A stretch of 55,568 bases of DNA, from contig NZ_BCXG01000030.1 in assembly GCF_001894985.1 (NCBI RefSeq), positions 1 through 55,568 of the forward strand. The letters are read 5' to 3'. The stretch is from Rhodococcus tukisamuensis NBRC 100609. GTDB lineage: Bacteria > Actinomycetota > Actinomycetes > Mycobacteriales > Mycobacteriaceae. The notes under the pieces were generated by a model. That model worked only from the letters and a program-made list of their open reading frames with translations. It ran no database searches and had not been told where the DNA came from. How positions within the stretch are numbered: the stretch's first letter is position 1; every line of letters starts with the position of its first letter. The translations under genes were made by a program, and so were the position numbers. This document shows positions 1 to 9,899 of this stretch, piece by piece.

Positions 1-1053
1 GCCGTTCCCGCCCCCGTGCCTCCCGCCGCCGATCCCGCTGCGGCGCAGCCGTCTTCGGTTGCGCCCACGCCCACGCCCACGCCCACGACGGAGCCGGTTC
101 CCGCGCCCGTCGGCGCGCCGGCTCCCGCGCCGGCCGCCACGGTCGTGCCCGCGACGACGACGGCTGTGCCCACGACGACGGCGGCGCCCGCCGCCACGAC
201 GCAGCCCGCGCCCGCTCCCGCGGCGTGCGTGCCGTGGACGGTGAGCACCGTGGCCTCCGGATTCGGGATGCTCGAGAACCTGGCCTTCGACGGCCGCGGC
301 AACATGCTGCTCTCGGAGGGCGCGCCCAGCGGCGGGGGAGCGCTGCGCACCCTGACGGCGAAGGGCGAGAAGGGCGACCTGGTCGAGGACGTGAACAGCC
401 CCGGCGGCATCGTCGTCGACGGGTCGAGGGCGCTCTTCACCACCGGCAACAACGCGATGTCGGGCCTGATGGGTGCGACCAACGGAACCGTCGAGTCGGT
501 GAACCTGGACACGGGCGAACGGACCACCCTCGCCAAGGGACTGACCATGCCCAACGGCCTGGCCCAGCTCGCCGACGGTGACCTGCTCACCACCACCGCG
601 CTCGGCGACAGCGTCGGAATCACCCGGATCCCCGCGGGCGGCGGCGAGTCGAAGCGACTGTCGGTCGACCTCGGCAGCGTCAACGGGATCGCGGCCACCG
701 CCGACGGCAAGGTCGTCGTCGACACCTCCTTCGACGCCACCAGCGCCGTGCACGTCCTCGACGCCGCCGACCTGACCGCCGCGCCGCAGACCGTGAAGCT
801 GCCCGGTGACGGCCGCACCAACATCGCCGACGACCTGGCCGTCGGCGAGGACGGCAGCGTGTACGTCGCGCTCAACGGCGCGGGCAAGGTTGTCCGCGTC
901 GACCCGGTCAGCGGGAACCAGTGCGACATCGCCACGGGCATCACGATGCCGTCCTCGGTGCGTTTCGGCGCCGGTGACGGATGGGACCCGACGGCGTTGT
1001 ACGCCACCAGTTTTGACGGCAAGGTGCGCAAGCTCGTGCCGCCGACACGCTGA
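1..1053 (+). CDS. Secreted SMP-30/NHL-type beta-propeller protein, 5' end missing
   Basis: The frame is open to the left edge of the window, so the N-terminus, probably including a signal peptide, lies outside; a GTG at 16 is only an internal codon candidate. The visible protein begins with about 70 residues of Pro/Ala/Thr-rich linker typical of extracellular actinobacterial proteins, then about 270 residues with repeated blade-like motifs (LAFDGRGNMLLSEG, GLAQLADGDLL, GIAATADGKVVV, DDLAVGEDGSVYVAL). This pattern fits the SMP-30/gluconolactonase/LRE or ScyD/ScyE-like six-bladed propellers. I infer an extracytoplasmic location; the substrate is unknown. It ends 17 bases before acyP. Confidence 0.75.
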   Translation, partial: AVPAPVPPAADPAAAQPSSVAPTPTPTPTTEPVPAPVGAPAPAPAATVVPATTTAVPTTTAAPAATTQPAPAPAACVPWTVSTVASGFGMLENLAFDGRGNMLLSEGAPSGGGALRTLTAKGEKGDLVEDVNSPGGIVVDGSRALFTTGNNAMSGLMGATNGTVESVNLDTGERTTLAKGLTMPNGLAQLADGDLLTTTALGDSVGITRIPAGGGESKRLSVDLGSVNGIAATADGKVVVDTSFDATSAVHVLDAADLTAAPQTVKLPGDGRTNIADDLAVGEDGSVYVALNGAGKVVRVDPVSGNQCDIATGITMPSSVRFGAGDGWDPTALYATSFDGKVRKLVPPTR

Positions 1054-1070
1054 CCGCCGGACACACCCCG

Positions 1071-1355
1071 ATGCCCTCGACACCGCCCGCGCGCCTGACT
1101 GCCTGGGTCCACGGGTCGGTGCAGGGCGTCGGTTTCCGGTGGTGGACCAGGTCCCGGGCGCTCGAGCTCGGTCTGGTCGGCCACGCGACGAACCGTCCGG
1201 ACGGCCGCGTCCTGGTGATCGCCGAGGGGCCGCGTGCGGACTGCGAGCGACTGCTCGGGCTGCTGCGGTCCGGCGCGACGCCGGGCCGGGTGGACCTGGT
1301 GGTCGAGAGCTGGTCCGACGCGGCGGGTGGGCTCGTCGGATTCGTCGAACGCTAG
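1071..1355 (+). CDS. acyP: Acylphosphatase
   Basis: A 94-residue protein of normal acylphosphatase length, hydrolysing the carboxyl-phosphate bond of small acyl phosphates such as acetyl or carbamoyl phosphate. The signature VHGSVQGVGFRWW holds the catalytic Arg (about residue 23), and GHATNRPDGRV holds the catalytic Asn (about residue 41). Mycobacteria carry acyP directly beside smc; here four genes and one convergent permease separate the two. The ATG start lies 17 bases after the propeller gene's stop codon. Confidence 0.93.
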   Translation: MPSTPPARLTAWVHGSVQGVGFRWWTRSRALELGLVGHATNRPDGRVLVIAEGPRADCERLLGLLRSGATPGRVDLVVESWSDAAGGLVGFVER

Positions 1356-1365
1356 GGTCGGGTCG

Positions 1366-1989
1366 ATGACGTCACACGGTGGGGAGGGCTCAGTGGGACC
1401 CGAGAGGGGAGAACCGGGGGATTCGGGACCGGAGGAGCAGCGGCCGGAAACCGAGGGCGCGACACCGGCCCGTCCGGGCGGCGGACGGATCCGTCGGCAG
1501 GAACCCGGCGCGACGCAGCCGCGTCCGCCCACGGTCGGCGAGGCCCGCGCCCGGGAGAAGGCCCGCAAGGAGCGCGAGGAACTCGAACGCCAGGCCGCGG
1601 AGGCCGCGGCCAAGGACGAGCAGCGCCGCCGCACCCGCCGCAAGGCGATGATCGGCGGGGTGGCCGTGGTCGGCGTCGTCGGGCTGGTGGCGCTCGGCTA
1701 CACCGCACTGTCGTCGGACACGGTCACCGCGACCTGCGTCAATCCGGACACCGAGGTCGAGGTTCCGGAGGAGTACTGCACGAACGGCAGCCCGGGTGTG
1801 GGTGGCCTGTTCATCTTCGCCGGGTCCTCCTACCGCTACAACTACGGCGGCAAGGGCGGCGGCGTCGGCACCGTCGTCACCGGCGGGAGCACCGCCAAAC
1901 CGCAGGGAGCCACCGTCAAGACCAAGTCCGGCACCACAATTCAGCGAGGCGGCTTCGGCAGCAAGGTCTCCGGAAGCGGCGGGAGCTGA
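1366..1989 (+). CDS. Single-pass membrane protein of unknown function
   Basis: A 207-residue protein starting at ATG 1366. Residues 1-60 are a charged, Gly/Pro-rich cytoplasmic segment, 60-90 a Lys/Arg/Glu/Ala-rich probable helix (REKARKEREELERQAAEAAA), about 93-115 a transmembrane helix (GGVAVVGVVGLVALGYTAL), and the rest an outside domain with two Cys (TATCVNP, EEYCTNG) and a Gly/Ser/Thr-rich C-terminus. It sits one base before an ATP-grasp gene and a DUF350 gene. That resembles the E. coli ygiB-ygiC-yjfL type arrangement, in which YgiB (DUF1190) is a Gly/Ser-rich lipoprotein. I infer a YgiB-like role by position only. Confidence 0.75.
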   Translation: MTSHGGEGSVGPERGEPGDSGPEEQRPETEGATPARPGGGRIRRQEPGATQPRPPTVGEARAREKARKEREELERQAAEAAAKDEQRRRTRRKAMIGGVAVVGVVGLVALGYTALSSDTVTATCVNPDTEVEVPEEYCTNGSPGVGGLFIFAGSSYRYNYGGKGGGVGTVVTGGSTAKPQGATVKTKSGTTIQRGGFGSKVSGSGGS

Positions 1990-1990
1990 G

Positions 1991-3157
1991 ATGCGCAGAC
2001 TACGTGGCACCCCGCGACCGGGGTGGCAGGAGAAGGTGACCGCGCAGGGACTGGTCTACGGCACCCCCGCCCGGATGGCAGACGGCACCGACCGCCCGTA
2101 CTGGGACGAGTCGGTGCACTACGCGTTCGAGATGGACGAGATCCTCGCGCTCGAGGCGGACGTCGAACTGCTGCACTCGATGTGCCTCAACGCCGTCGAG
2201 CACGTGATCCTCACCGAGCGGTACCACGAGTTCGGACTGCCCGAGTGGTCCTGGGGGCCGATCGCCGAGTCCTGGCGTCGCGGTGACCCGCACGTCTACG
2301 GCCGATTCGACCTTCGCTACGACGGACGTCGGCCGGCCAAGCTGCTCGAGTACAACGCGGACACCCCGACCACACTGCTCGAGGCCTCGATCCTGCAGTG
2401 GCACTGGCTCACCGACACCCACCCCGGCGACGACCAGTGGAACTCGCTGCACGAGAAGCTGGTCGAGCGGTGGGCCGCGATCCGTGCCCAGTTGCCCAGC
2501 GCCGAGATGCACTTTTCGTGGTCCTCGGCCGACGCCAGCGGCGAGGACAACGTCACCGTCGCCTACATGCAGGAGTGCGCGGCGGAGGCCGGGCTCGACA
2601 CCGTGGCCCTGGCGATCGAGGAGATCGGCTTCGACCCGGACCTGCACCGCTTCGTCGACCTCGAAGAGGCGCCGATCTCCACGCTGTTCAAGCTGTACCC
2701 CTGGGAGTGGGTGCTCGACGACGACTTCGGCAAGCGCGCAGTCGAACTCATGCCCGAGACCATGTGGATCGAACCGCTGTGGAAGACGTTGCTGAGCAAC
2801 AAGGCCATCCTCGCGGTGCTCTGGGGGATGTACCCCGGGCACCCGAACCTGCTGCCCGCCTACCTCGACGATCCCCACGAACTCACCGAGTACGTACGAA
2901 AGCCGAAGCTCGGCCGAGAGGGCGCCAACGTCTCGATCGTCGGCGCGGGCATGGACACCAGCACCGGCGGCATCTACGGCGAGGAGGGCTTCGTCTACCA
3001 GTTGCTCGATCCGCTACCGGAATTCGACGGCATGCGGCCGGCGCTCGGCGCCTGGATCGTCGGCGACGAGGCGGCGGGGCTGGGCATCCGGGAGACCTCC
3101 GGACTGGTCACCGACGACGGGGCGGCCTTCGTGCCGCACCGGATCCCGCAGCAGTGA
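1991..3157 (+). CDS. Glutathionylspermidine synthase-family ATP-grasp ligase (YgiC/YjfC type)
   Basis: A 388-residue protein matching the C-terminal synthetase domain of glutathionylspermidine synthase. The amidase half of the bifunctional enzyme is absent, as in YgiC/YjfC. Visible motifs are the ATP-grasp segments KLLEYNADTPTTLLEAS (about 118-134), the acidic YPWEWVLDDDFG region and the Lys-containing KPKLGREGANVSI near the C-terminus. The family forms amide bonds with ATP, but YgiC members have no confirmed substrate. The ATG at 1991 follows the previous stop by one base, suggesting coupled translation, and the DUF350 gene follows after 37 bases. Confidence 0.88.
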   Translation: MRRLRGTPRPGWQEKVTAQGLVYGTPARMADGTDRPYWDESVHYAFEMDEILALEADVELLHSMCLNAVEHVILTERYHEFGLPEWSWGPIAESWRRGDPHVYGRFDLRYDGRRPAKLLEYNADTPTTLLEASILQWHWLTDTHPGDDQWNSLHEKLVERWAAIRAQLPSAEMHFSWSSADASGEDNVTVAYMQECAAEAGLDTVALAIEEIGFDPDLHRFVDLEEAPISTLFKLYPWEWVLDDDFGKRAVELMPETMWIEPLWKTLLSNKAILAVLWGMYPGHPNLLPAYLDDPHELTEYVRKPKLGREGANVSIVGAGMDTSTGGIYGEEGFVYQLLDPLPEFDGMRPALGAWIVGDEAAGLGIRETSGLVTDDGAAFVPHRIPQQ

Positions 3158-3194
3158 ACGCACACTCACCGAACCTCATCGAACGGAGCACGAC

Positions 3195-3650
3195 ATGACT
3201 ACGACCGTGGTGGCCCTGAGCGCCGACTACTGGTCCCAGCTGGGCCGGGGAGTGTCGGCCATCGTGCTGTACGCCATTGTCGGCTTGGTCCTGATGGTGC
3301 TGGGCTTCTACGCGATCGACTGGTCGACTCCGGGGCCGCTGCGCACCATGCTTCGGGAGGGCAAGCCGAACTCGGCGGTGGTGACGGCGTCCGGGATGGT
3401 GAGCATGGCGCTGATCGTGGTGCTGGCCATCTACGCCTCGTCCGGGAAGCTGGCGGAGGGACTGATCTACACGCTGGTGTTCGGCCTCGTCGGCATTGCG
3501 GCACAGGTGATCTCCGTGCGGCTGGTGGAACTGGTGACCGGCATCGACATCGGCACCGTGCTGGCGGAGGAACGCTTCACCCCCGAGGTGCTGGTGGTCG
3601 CGGCCGCCCACCTGGCGCTGGGTCTCGTGGTCGCGGTCGCGATCCTGTAA
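3195..3650 (+). CDS. DUF350 family inner membrane protein (YjfL-like)
   Basis: A 151-residue protein with four hydrophobic helices: about 16-40, 60-82, 90-112 and 128-150. The last ends at the C-terminus (HLALGLVVAVAIL). The pattern of short helices with small residues fits DUF350/YjfL. DUF350 genes recur beside YgiC-type ATP-grasp genes, and this is the third gene of such a trio, so a shared envelope-related role is likely but uncharacterised. ATG start, preceded by a GGAG-like site in cgaacggagcacgac. A long palindrome follows the stop codon. Confidence 0.85.
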   Translation: MTTTVVALSADYWSQLGRGVSAIVLYAIVGLVLMVLGFYAIDWSTPGPLRTMLREGKPNSAVVTASGMVSMALIVVLAIYASSGKLAEGLIYTLVFGLVGIAAQVISVRLVELVTGIDIGTVLAEERFTPEVLVVAAAHLALGLVVAVAIL

Positions 3651-3664
3651 CCAGGCACTACGTG

Positions 3665-3710
3665 CTCGTGCGCGGTTACCGGGTCCAGGGACCCGGTAAC
3701 CGCGCACGAG
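3665..3710. terminator. 22-bp-stem palindrome between convergent genes
   Basis: Two exact 22-base arms around a two-base AG centre, outer sequence CTCGTGCGCGGTT. It fills the short gap between the DUF350 gene and the convergent permease. With no U-tract on either strand it could be a bidirectional hairpin terminator of the actinobacterial type or a dispersed palindromic element. A near copy is at 36234-36277. Confidence 0.75.
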
Positions 3711-3722
3711 CGGCGCAGCCGC

Positions 3723-5258
3723 CTAGCGGTCCTGCGGGACGGGCAGTCCACGCGGGACGGTCTCGCCGTCGAAGAACGCGCGGTCCCGGCTCCGCCACCA
3801 CCACATCAGCGGCAGTCCCAGCAGCATCGAGACGACGCCGAGGATGAACACGCCGCCGATCTGCCAGTGCGGGGCGAACGGCATGGTCCAGCTGGTCTCG
3901 CCGGCGTCGGAGGCGAACGAGGTGACGGCCGTCCAGGCCGCCGCGAACAGCAGCATCGCCCCGCCCAGGAGGGGGAACACCCCCCGCAGCAGCAGGTCTC
4001 GGGTGCTGCTGCGCAGGGTGCCGCGGTAGAGCCAGGCGCAGGCCAGTGCCGTCATCCCGTAGTAGAAGCCGACCGCGATGCCGATGGCGGAGACCGAGTC
4101 GAAGATCAGGTCGCCCGCCGAGACGAAGTTGAAGACCACGTAAAGCGCCACCGAGGCCGCGCCCATCGCGAGCGTCGAGACGGTGGGGGTGAGATACCGC
4201 GGATGCACCCGCGCGAAGGCGTCGGGCAGCGCCCGGAACACGCCCATCGACAGGGTGGTGCGGGCGGTCGGCAGGATCGTCGTCTGGGTGGAGGCGACCG
4301 CGGAGGTCAGGATCATCAGCAGCAGCACGTGGGTGAGCACCTGGCCGAGCAGGCCCTCGCCGAACACCGCGGTCCCGATCGCGGCGAAGAAGTCGTCGAA
4401 GTGTTCCGGGTTGGCCAGGCCGGTGCCTTCGGTCCCGACGCCGGCGAACGACTGCGCGGCCACCGTCACCAGCACGTAGAGCGAGACCAGCACCACCGTG
4501 GAGATGACCGCCGACCGGCCCGGGGTACGGCGGCTGTCGACGGTTTCCTCGTTGACCGAGACGACGGAGTCCCAGCCCCAGTAGATGAACACCATCAGCA
4601 GGATCGCGTTGACGAACGTGGAGAACGAGGAGATCTCGAACGGGTTGAACCAGCTCCACTCGGGGGTCAGGGCCGCCGCGCCTGCGTTGCCCAGCCACAC
4701 CCGGACCAGGGCGACCACGGCGAAGATCACGAGCGCGACGAACTCGATCGTCAGCAACACCGACTGGACCCGCGCCGAGACGTCGATGCCGCGGAAACAC
4801 AGGTAGGTCATGGCCACCATGAACACCACGCCGAGCAGCAGCACCCACACACTGGTGGCGTCCGCGCCGATGCCGTCGGCGCCGAGGAGCAGGAAGGTGT
4901 ACTGCCCGGCGACCTGCGCGAGGCTGGCCATCACCAGGACGTCCGCGACCACGATCGCCCAGCCGGACATCCAGCCCCAGGCGGGGCCGAATGCGCGCGT
5001 CGCCCATACGAAGGTGGTCCCGCAGTCCGGGTCCGCGGCGTTGAGCTCCTTGTAGCCGAAGGCGGCGAACAGGATCGGCACGAAGGCGAGCAGCGCGACC
5101 ACGGGCGCCTGCAGCCCGACCGCCGCGACGACGAGGCCGAGGGTGGCCGCGATGCTGTACGCCGGACCGGCCGAGGCCACCCCGATCACCACGCTGGAAG
5201 TCAGGCTCAGGGCCCCCGCCCGGAGCCCCTTGGATTTGGTCGCCACGTCATCAATCAC
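3723..5258 (-). CDS. APC superfamily amino acid permease
   Basis: About 511 residues from a GTG at 5258. An ATG at 5282 would add eight residues, and neither has a clear Shine-Dalgarno site. The first helix reads SSVVIGVASAGPAYSIAATLG, with the small-residue unwound segment typical of APC transporters, and about a dozen hydrophobic segments follow. FRGIDVSARVQ and YWGWDSVVSVNEETVDSRRTPGRS are typical of actinobacterial APC permeases for amino acids or amines. The substrate cannot be read from the sequence. It diverges from the VOC gene at 5359 and converges on the DUF350 gene. Confidence 0.88.
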   Translation of the reverse strand: MIDDVATKSKGLRAGALSLTSSVVIGVASAGPAYSIAATLGLVVAAVGLQAPVVALLAFVPILFAAFGYKELNAADPDCGTTFVWATRAFGPAWGWMSGWAIVVADVLVMASLAQVAGQYTFLLLGADGIGADATSVWVLLLGVVFMVAMTYLCFRGIDVSARVQSVLLTIEFVALVIFAVVALVRVWLGNAGAAALTPEWSWFNPFEISSFSTFVNAILLMVFIYWGWDSVVSVNEETVDSRRTPGRSAVISTVVLVSLYVLVTVAAQSFAGVGTEGTGLANPEHFDDFFAAIGTAVFGEGLLGQVLTHVLLLMILTSAVASTQTTILPTARTTLSMGVFRALPDAFARVHPRYLTPTVSTLAMGAASVALYVVFNFVSAGDLIFDSVSAIGIAVGFYYGMTALACAWLYRGTLRSSTRDLLLRGVFPLLGGAMLLFAAAWTAVTSFASDAGETSWTMPFAPHWQIGGVFILGVVSMLLGLPLMWWWRSRDRAFFDGETVPRGLPVPQDR

Positions 5259-5358
5259 TCGGGGGAGGGTAGTGCAGCGCATGAGGGCACGCGTACCGCG
5301 TCCAGACGGGCGGGCAGGGGCTAGCGTCAACTTCGTACCCGACAGTTGAGGAGTAGCG

Positions 5359-6135
5359 ATGAGCGCCGTCACGACGAACCAACCGCTTGGCACCCCCACC
5401 TGGATCGACCTCGGCATACCTGACCTCGATCGAGCGATGTCGTTCTACGGGGCGGTCTTCGGGTGGGAGTTCGACGTCGGGCCGGAGGAGATCGGGAGGT
5501 ACACGATGTGCCTGTTGCGAGGCAAGAAGGTCGCCGCGCTGATGCCGAATCCCGACGAGAGCGCGACCGAGTTCTGGTGGAGCGTCTACCTGGCCACCGA
5601 CGACGTGGACGTCACGGTCGCTCGATCCACGGACGCGGGTGGCGTCGTCCTGGCGGAGCCGATGGATGTGATGGGCCAGGGCCGGATGGCGATCGTGCGG
5701 GACCCGTCCGGCGCACAGTTCGGGCTGTGGCAGGGGCAGGCGCACGTCGGCTGCGAGCTGGTGAACGAGCCGAACACGCTGCTGCGCAACGACCTGGTGA
5801 CGCCGGACCCCGGCCCGGCACGTGACTTCTACGCCACGGTCTTCGACTTCACGCTGGACGGAAACGACGACCTGCCCGGCATGGACTTCACCTTCCTGCG
5901 CAGACCGGACGGGCACGAGATCGGCGGCATCATGGGTGACCCGGCCGCGCCCGCATCGGCCTGGGGCACGCTGTTTCAGGTCGCCGACACGGACGCGGCC
6001 GTCGCCGCGGCCCGAGGCGCCGGGGGTACCTCGAGCGACCCGACGGACATGCCGTACGGGCGGACCGCGGAGGTCACCGACCCGTTCGGTGCGAAGTTCA
6101 CGGTCGGTTCCCCGCTGCCGGGTGCGCAGGGGTAG
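5359..6135 (+). CDS. VOC superfamily (glyoxalase/bleomycin-resistance-like) protein with two VOC modules
   Basis: A 258-residue protein with two betaalphabetabetabeta modules: residues 12-122 (TWIDLGIPDLDRAMSFYGAV to FGLWQG) and 135-253 (DLVTPDPGPARDFYATVFDF to FGAKFTV). Tandem VOC proteins of this length are common in actinobacteria, and some respond to hydroxylated or antibiotic-like compounds. Ligand and reaction are unknown. ATG start with gaggag upstream. It ends just before a perfect 20-bp hairpin and is probably monocistronic. Confidence 0.88.
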   Translation: MSAVTTNQPLGTPTWIDLGIPDLDRAMSFYGAVFGWEFDVGPEEIGRYTMCLLRGKKVAALMPNPDESATEFWWSVYLATDDVDVTVARSTDAGGVVLAEPMDVMGQGRMAIVRDPSGAQFGLWQGQAHVGCELVNEPNTLLRNDLVTPDPGPARDFYATVFDFTLDGNDDLPGMDFTFLRRPDGHEIGGIMGDPAAPASAWGTLFQVADTDAAVAAARGAGGTSSDPTDMPYGRTAEVTDPFGAKFTVGSPLPGAQG

Positions 6136-6146
6136 CGCCGGGTCCC

Positions 6147-6188
6147 GCGCCGACGGGGTGCACGCCGAGGCGTGCACCCCGTCGGCGC
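6147..6188 (+). terminator. Perfect 20-bp hairpin between the VOC gene and smc
   Basis: Arms 6147-6166 and 6169-6188 are exact reverse complements around GA, starting GCGCCGACGGGG. It lies 11 bases after the VOC stop and 46 bases before the smc start. There is no U-tract. It probably insulates smc from the upstream gene. Confidence 0.75.
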
Positions 6189-6234
6189 GATCAATTGGCG
6201 AGTCGGTCGGTGCGGTGCAGTAACGTCATTCGTC

Positions 6235-9200
6235 ATGCATCTCAAGAGTCTGACGCTGAAGGGCTTCAAGTCCTTCGCCTCCGCGACGACTCTGCGATTC
6301 GAGCCCGGTATCACCTGCGTCGTCGGCCCGAACGGTTCTGGGAAGTCGAACATCCTCGACGCCCTCACCTGGGTGATGGGTGAGCAGGGCGCCAAGGCGC
6401 TGCGCGGCGGAAAGATGGAGGACGTCATCTTCGCCGGGACCTCCGGCCGGGCCCCGCTCGGCCGGGCCGAGGTGACGCTCACGATCGACAACTCCGACGG
6501 CGCGCTGCCCATCGAGTACTCCGAGGTGTCCATCACCCGGCGGATGTTCCGTGACGGTGCCGGCGAGTACGAGATCAACGGCACCTCCTGCCGGCTGATG
6601 GACGTGCAGGAACTGCTCAGCGACTCGGGCATCGGCCGGGAGATGCACGTCATCGTCGGGCAGGGCAGGCTCGCCGCGATCCTCGAGTCCCGCCCCGAGG
6701 ACCGCCGGTCCTTCATCGAGGAGGCCGCGGGAGTCCTCAAGCACCGCAAGCGCAAGGAGAAGGCCGTCCGCAAGCTGGACGCCATGCAGGCCAACCTGGC
6801 CCGCCTCGGCGACCTCACCTCGGAACTGCGCCGACAGCTCAAGCCGCTGAGCCGGCAGGCCGAGGTCGCGCGCCGGGCCCAGACCGTCCAGGCCGACCTG
6901 CGCGACGCCCGGCTGCGGCTGGTCGCGGACGACCTGGTCACCCGCCGCGGCGAACTGGCCACCCAGGCCCAGGGCGAGGCGATCGCCCGCGCCCAGCAGG
7001 AGCACGTGCAGGCCGAACTCGAGGCGGCGTCCGCGGAACTCGGCGCCCACGAGCAGGCCGTGGCACGGCTCACCCCGGGCGCCGAGGCCGCCGGTCAGAC
7101 CTGGTTCCGGCTCTCGGCGCTGGCCGAGCGCGTCAACGCGACCATCCGGATCGCCACCGAACGCGCGCGGCACCTCGACAGCGCACCCGCCGTCGGCCGC
7201 GGCCAGGACCCGGACCAGCTCGAGGCGCAGGCGGAGCGGGTGGCGGCGGAGGAGGCCGAACTGGTCGAGGCGCTGGAGATCGCCCGGGCCACCCTCGACG
7301 CGGCCCGCGAGCAGCTCGCCGAGTACGAGGAGGCGTCCGCGGCCGCCGAACGGGCCCACCTGGCCGCGGTCCGCGCCATCGCGGACCGGCGTGAGGGCCT
7401 CGCCCGGCTCTCCGGGCAGGTGGACACCTTGCGCACCAGGGGCGATTCCATCGACGCCGAGGTCGCGCGGCTCTCGGTGGCCATCGAGGACGCCCGGGCC
7501 CGCGGTGACGCCGCGCAGGCGGAGTTCGAGAGCGTGCAGGACCGGATCGGCGACCTCGACGCCGGCGAGTTCGGGCTCGACGCCCACAACGAGCGGGCCG
7601 TTGCCGCGCTGGCGGCCGCGACCGCGCGGGTCACCGAGCTGAAGGACGACGAGCGTGCCGCCGGGCAGCAGGTGGTCTCGCTGCGGGCGCGGATCGAGGC
7701 CCTGTCGATCGGCCTGCAGCAGAAGGACGGCGCCGCGTGGCTGGTCGAGCACCGGTCCGGGGACGGGCTGATCGGGCCGCTGGCCGGGTTGCTGCGGATC
7801 CGGACCGGTTTCGAGGTGGCGATCGCCGCCGCACTCGGGCCGGCGGCCGACGCCATCGCCGCGGGCTCCGTCGCCGACGCCCGGTCCGCGGTGGCGGCGC
7901 TCAAGCAGGCCGACGGCGGACGGGCCGCGCTGGTCGCCGGGGACGCCCCGGCGCCGGCCGCGGTCGCCGCGGCATTGCCGGTCGGCGCGCATCCCGCGTT
8001 GGAGCTGGTGGAGTACCCGGCCTCGATGCGCGGCGCTTTGAGCGCGCTGCTCGGCGCCGTGGCGGTGGTCGACGACCTGGCCGCCGCCGCGGATCTTGTT
8101 GCCGCGCAGCCGCACCTGAGTGCGGTCACCCTCGACGGCGACCTGCTCGGGGCCGGGTGGATCACCGGCGGCTCCGACCGGCGGCCCTCCACGCTGGAGG
8201 TGCAGTCCGCCATCGACGCGTCGACCGCCGCCCTGGCCGACGCCGAACGGCGGGCCGAGGAGCTGACGGCCGCGCTGGCCGGGGCGGAGGCCGAGCAGGC
8301 CGACCGGGCCGAGCACGCCGAGCAGGCGCTGGCCGCGCTGAACGAGTCCGACGCGGCGATGTCCGCGATCTACGAGCAGCTCGGCCGGTTGGGTCAGGTG
8401 GCCCGCGCCGCGCACGCGGAGTCGGAGCGGCTGGCGGCCCAGCGCATCGCGGCCGAGGCCGGACGCGAGGAGGCGGTCGAGGCGCTGCGGGAACTCGAGG
8501 AGCGTCTCGCGCTCGCCCAGCGTGAGCAGTCCGACCCCGGTGGCGCCGGGGCGGGGGACTCGAGCTCCGAGGACCGCGAGGCGGCGTCCGCCGCGCTGGC
8601 GGAGGTGCGGGCCGTCGAGGTGGAGGCCCGGCTGACCTTGCGCACGGCGGAGGAACGAGCCGAGTCGGTGCGGGGCAAGGCGGACTCGCTGCGCCGAGCG
8701 GCGCAGGCGGAGCGCGAGGCCCGGGCGCGGGCGGAGCGGGCAATGGCAGCCAGGCAGAACGCGGCGGCCGTCGCGGCGGCCGTGGCGGAGTCGGGACAAC
8801 GGGTGGCCGCGCACCTCGAGACGGTGGTCGCCGCCGCCGCGGGGCACCGCGACGAGCTGACCCGCCAACGCGCCGAGCGCAGCGGGCAACTCGAGACGGT
8901 GAAGGAGCGGGTGCGTCAGTACACCGCCCAGATGACCGCACTGACCGACGCCGTGCACCGCGACGAGGTGGCCCGGGCGCAGGCCGCGCTGCGGATCGAA
9001 CAGCTCGAGCAGACCATCGCCGAGCAGCACGGCATCGGCCTCGACGACCTGGTCGCCGAGTACGGTCCGGAGGTGCCGCTGCCGCCGTCGGCGCTCGAGG
9101 TGGCCGAGTACGAGCAGGCCCGCGAGCGGGGTGAGCAGGTGGTCGCGCCGGCGCCGATGCCGTACGACCGCGCCACCCAGGAGCGGCGGCTCAAGCTCGC

Positions 9201-9849
9201 GGAGAAGGACCTGGCCACCCTCGGCAAGGTCAACCCGCTGGCGCTAGAGGAGTTCGCCGCGCTCGAGGAGCGGTACAACTTCCTGTCCACCCAGCTCGAG
9301 GACGTAAAGAACGCCCGCAAGGACCTGCTCGGAGTGGTGGCGGACGTGGACGCCCGGATCCTGCAGGTGTTCACCGAGGCCTGGGCGGACGTGGAACGCG
9401 AGTTCGTCGGCGTGTTCGCGAAGCTGTTCCCCGGCGGCGAGGGCCGGCTGGTGCTGACCGATCCGAGCGACATGCTCACCACCGGAATCGAGGTGGAGGC
9501 CCGCCCGCCCGGGAAGAAGGTCAAGCGACTCTCGCTGCTCTCCGGTGGCGAGAAGTCGCTGACCGCGGTCGCGATGCTCGTGGCCATCTTCCGGGCCCGG
9601 CCGTCCCCGTTCTACGTGATGGACGAGGTGGAGGCCGCGCTCGACGACACCAACCTGCGCCGGCTGATCGGGCTGTTCGAGCAGCTGCGGGAGAAGTCGC
9701 AGCTGATCGTCATCACCCACCAGAAGCCGACCATGGAGGTCGCGGACGCGCTGTACGGGGTGAGCATGCGCGGCGACGGCATCACCCAGGTGATCTCCCA
9801 GCGGCTGCGGGGACAGAACCTCGCAGTGCCGGAACCGGTGGCGGAGTAG
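6235..9849 (+). CDS. smc: Chromosome segregation protein SMC
   Basis: 1204 residues, the usual full length for bacterial SMC, the ATPase core of the Smc-ScpAB condensin. Walker [10 protein letters not shown] lies near residue 33, the ABC signature LSGGEKS near 1102, and Walker [16 protein letters not shown] near 1126. Two long Ala/Glu/Arg-rich coiled coils flank a Gly-rich hinge around residues 495-640. The start [15 protein letters not shown] is the canonical SMC N-terminus, which fixes ATG 6235. Mycobacterial smc is followed directly by ftsY; here about 9.6 kb of other genes intervene. Confidence 0.98.
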   Translation: MHLKSLTLKGFKSFASATTLRFEPGITCVVGPNGSGKSNILDALTWVMGEQGAKALRGGKMEDVIFAGTSGRAPLGRAEVTLTIDNSDGALPIEYSEVSITRRMFRDGAGEYEINGTSCRLMDVQELLSDSGIGREMHVIVGQGRLAAILESRPEDRRSFIEEAAGVLKHRKRKEKAVRKLDAMQANLARLGDLTSELRRQLKPLSRQAEVARRAQTVQADLRDARLRLVADDLVTRRGELATQAQGEAIARAQQEHVQAELEAASAELGAHEQAVARLTPGAEAAGQTWFRLSALAERVNATIRIATERARHLDSAPAVGRGQDPDQLEAQAERVAAEEAELVEALEIARATLDAAREQLAEYEEASAAAERAHLAAVRAIADRREGLARLSGQVDTLRTRGDSIDAEVARLSVAIEDARARGDAAQAEFESVQDRIGDLDAGEFGLDAHNERAVAALAAATARVTELKDDERAAGQQVVSLRARIEALSIGLQQKDGAAWLVEHRSGDGLIGPLAGLLRIRTGFEVAIAAALGPAADAIAAGSVADARSAVAALKQADGGRAALVAGDAPAPAAVAAALPVGAHPALELVEYPASMRGALSALLGAVAVVDDLAAAADLVAAQPHLSAVTLDGDLLGAGWITGGSDRRPSTLEVQSAIDASTAALADAERRAEELTAALAGAEAEQADRAEHAEQALAALNESDAAMSAIYEQLGRLGQVARAAHAESERLAAQRIAAEAGREEAVEALRELEERLALAQREQSDPGGAGAGDSSSEDREAASAALAEVRAVEVEARLTLRTAEERAESVRGKADSLRRAAQAEREARARAERAMAARQNAAAVAAAVAESGQRVAAHLETVVAAAAGHRDELTRQRAERSGQLETVKERVRQYTAQMTALTDAVHRDEVARAQAALRIEQLEQTIAEQHGIGLDDLVAEYGPEVPLPPSALEVAEYEQARERGEQVVAPAPMPYDRATQERRLKLAEKDLATLGKVNPLALEEFAALEERYNFLSTQLEDVKNARKDLLGVVADVDARILQVFTEAWADVEREFVGVFAKLFPGGEGRLVLTDPSDMLTTGIEVEARPPGKKVKRLSLLSGGEKSLTAVAMLVAIFRARPSPFYVMDEVEAALDDTNLRRLIGLFEQLREKSQLIVITHQKPTMEVADALYGVSMRGDGITQVISQRLRGQNLAVPEPVAE

Positions 9850-9899
9850 CCACATTGGACTCGTGCGAGCGGTCCGTTCGCGGCCCCTAAGCTTGACGG

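Noticed and set aside
60-215. Repetitive CCCACG/GCGACGACG stretch, considered as a DNA repeat array
   Set aside because: It encodes a Pro/Thr/Ala linker in frame, so the repetition is explained by coding sequence.
6226-9030. Very long open frame antisense to smc
   Set aside because: It is a GC-bias shadow of a certain gene; the translation is His/Gln/Gly/Arg-rich without any family motif.
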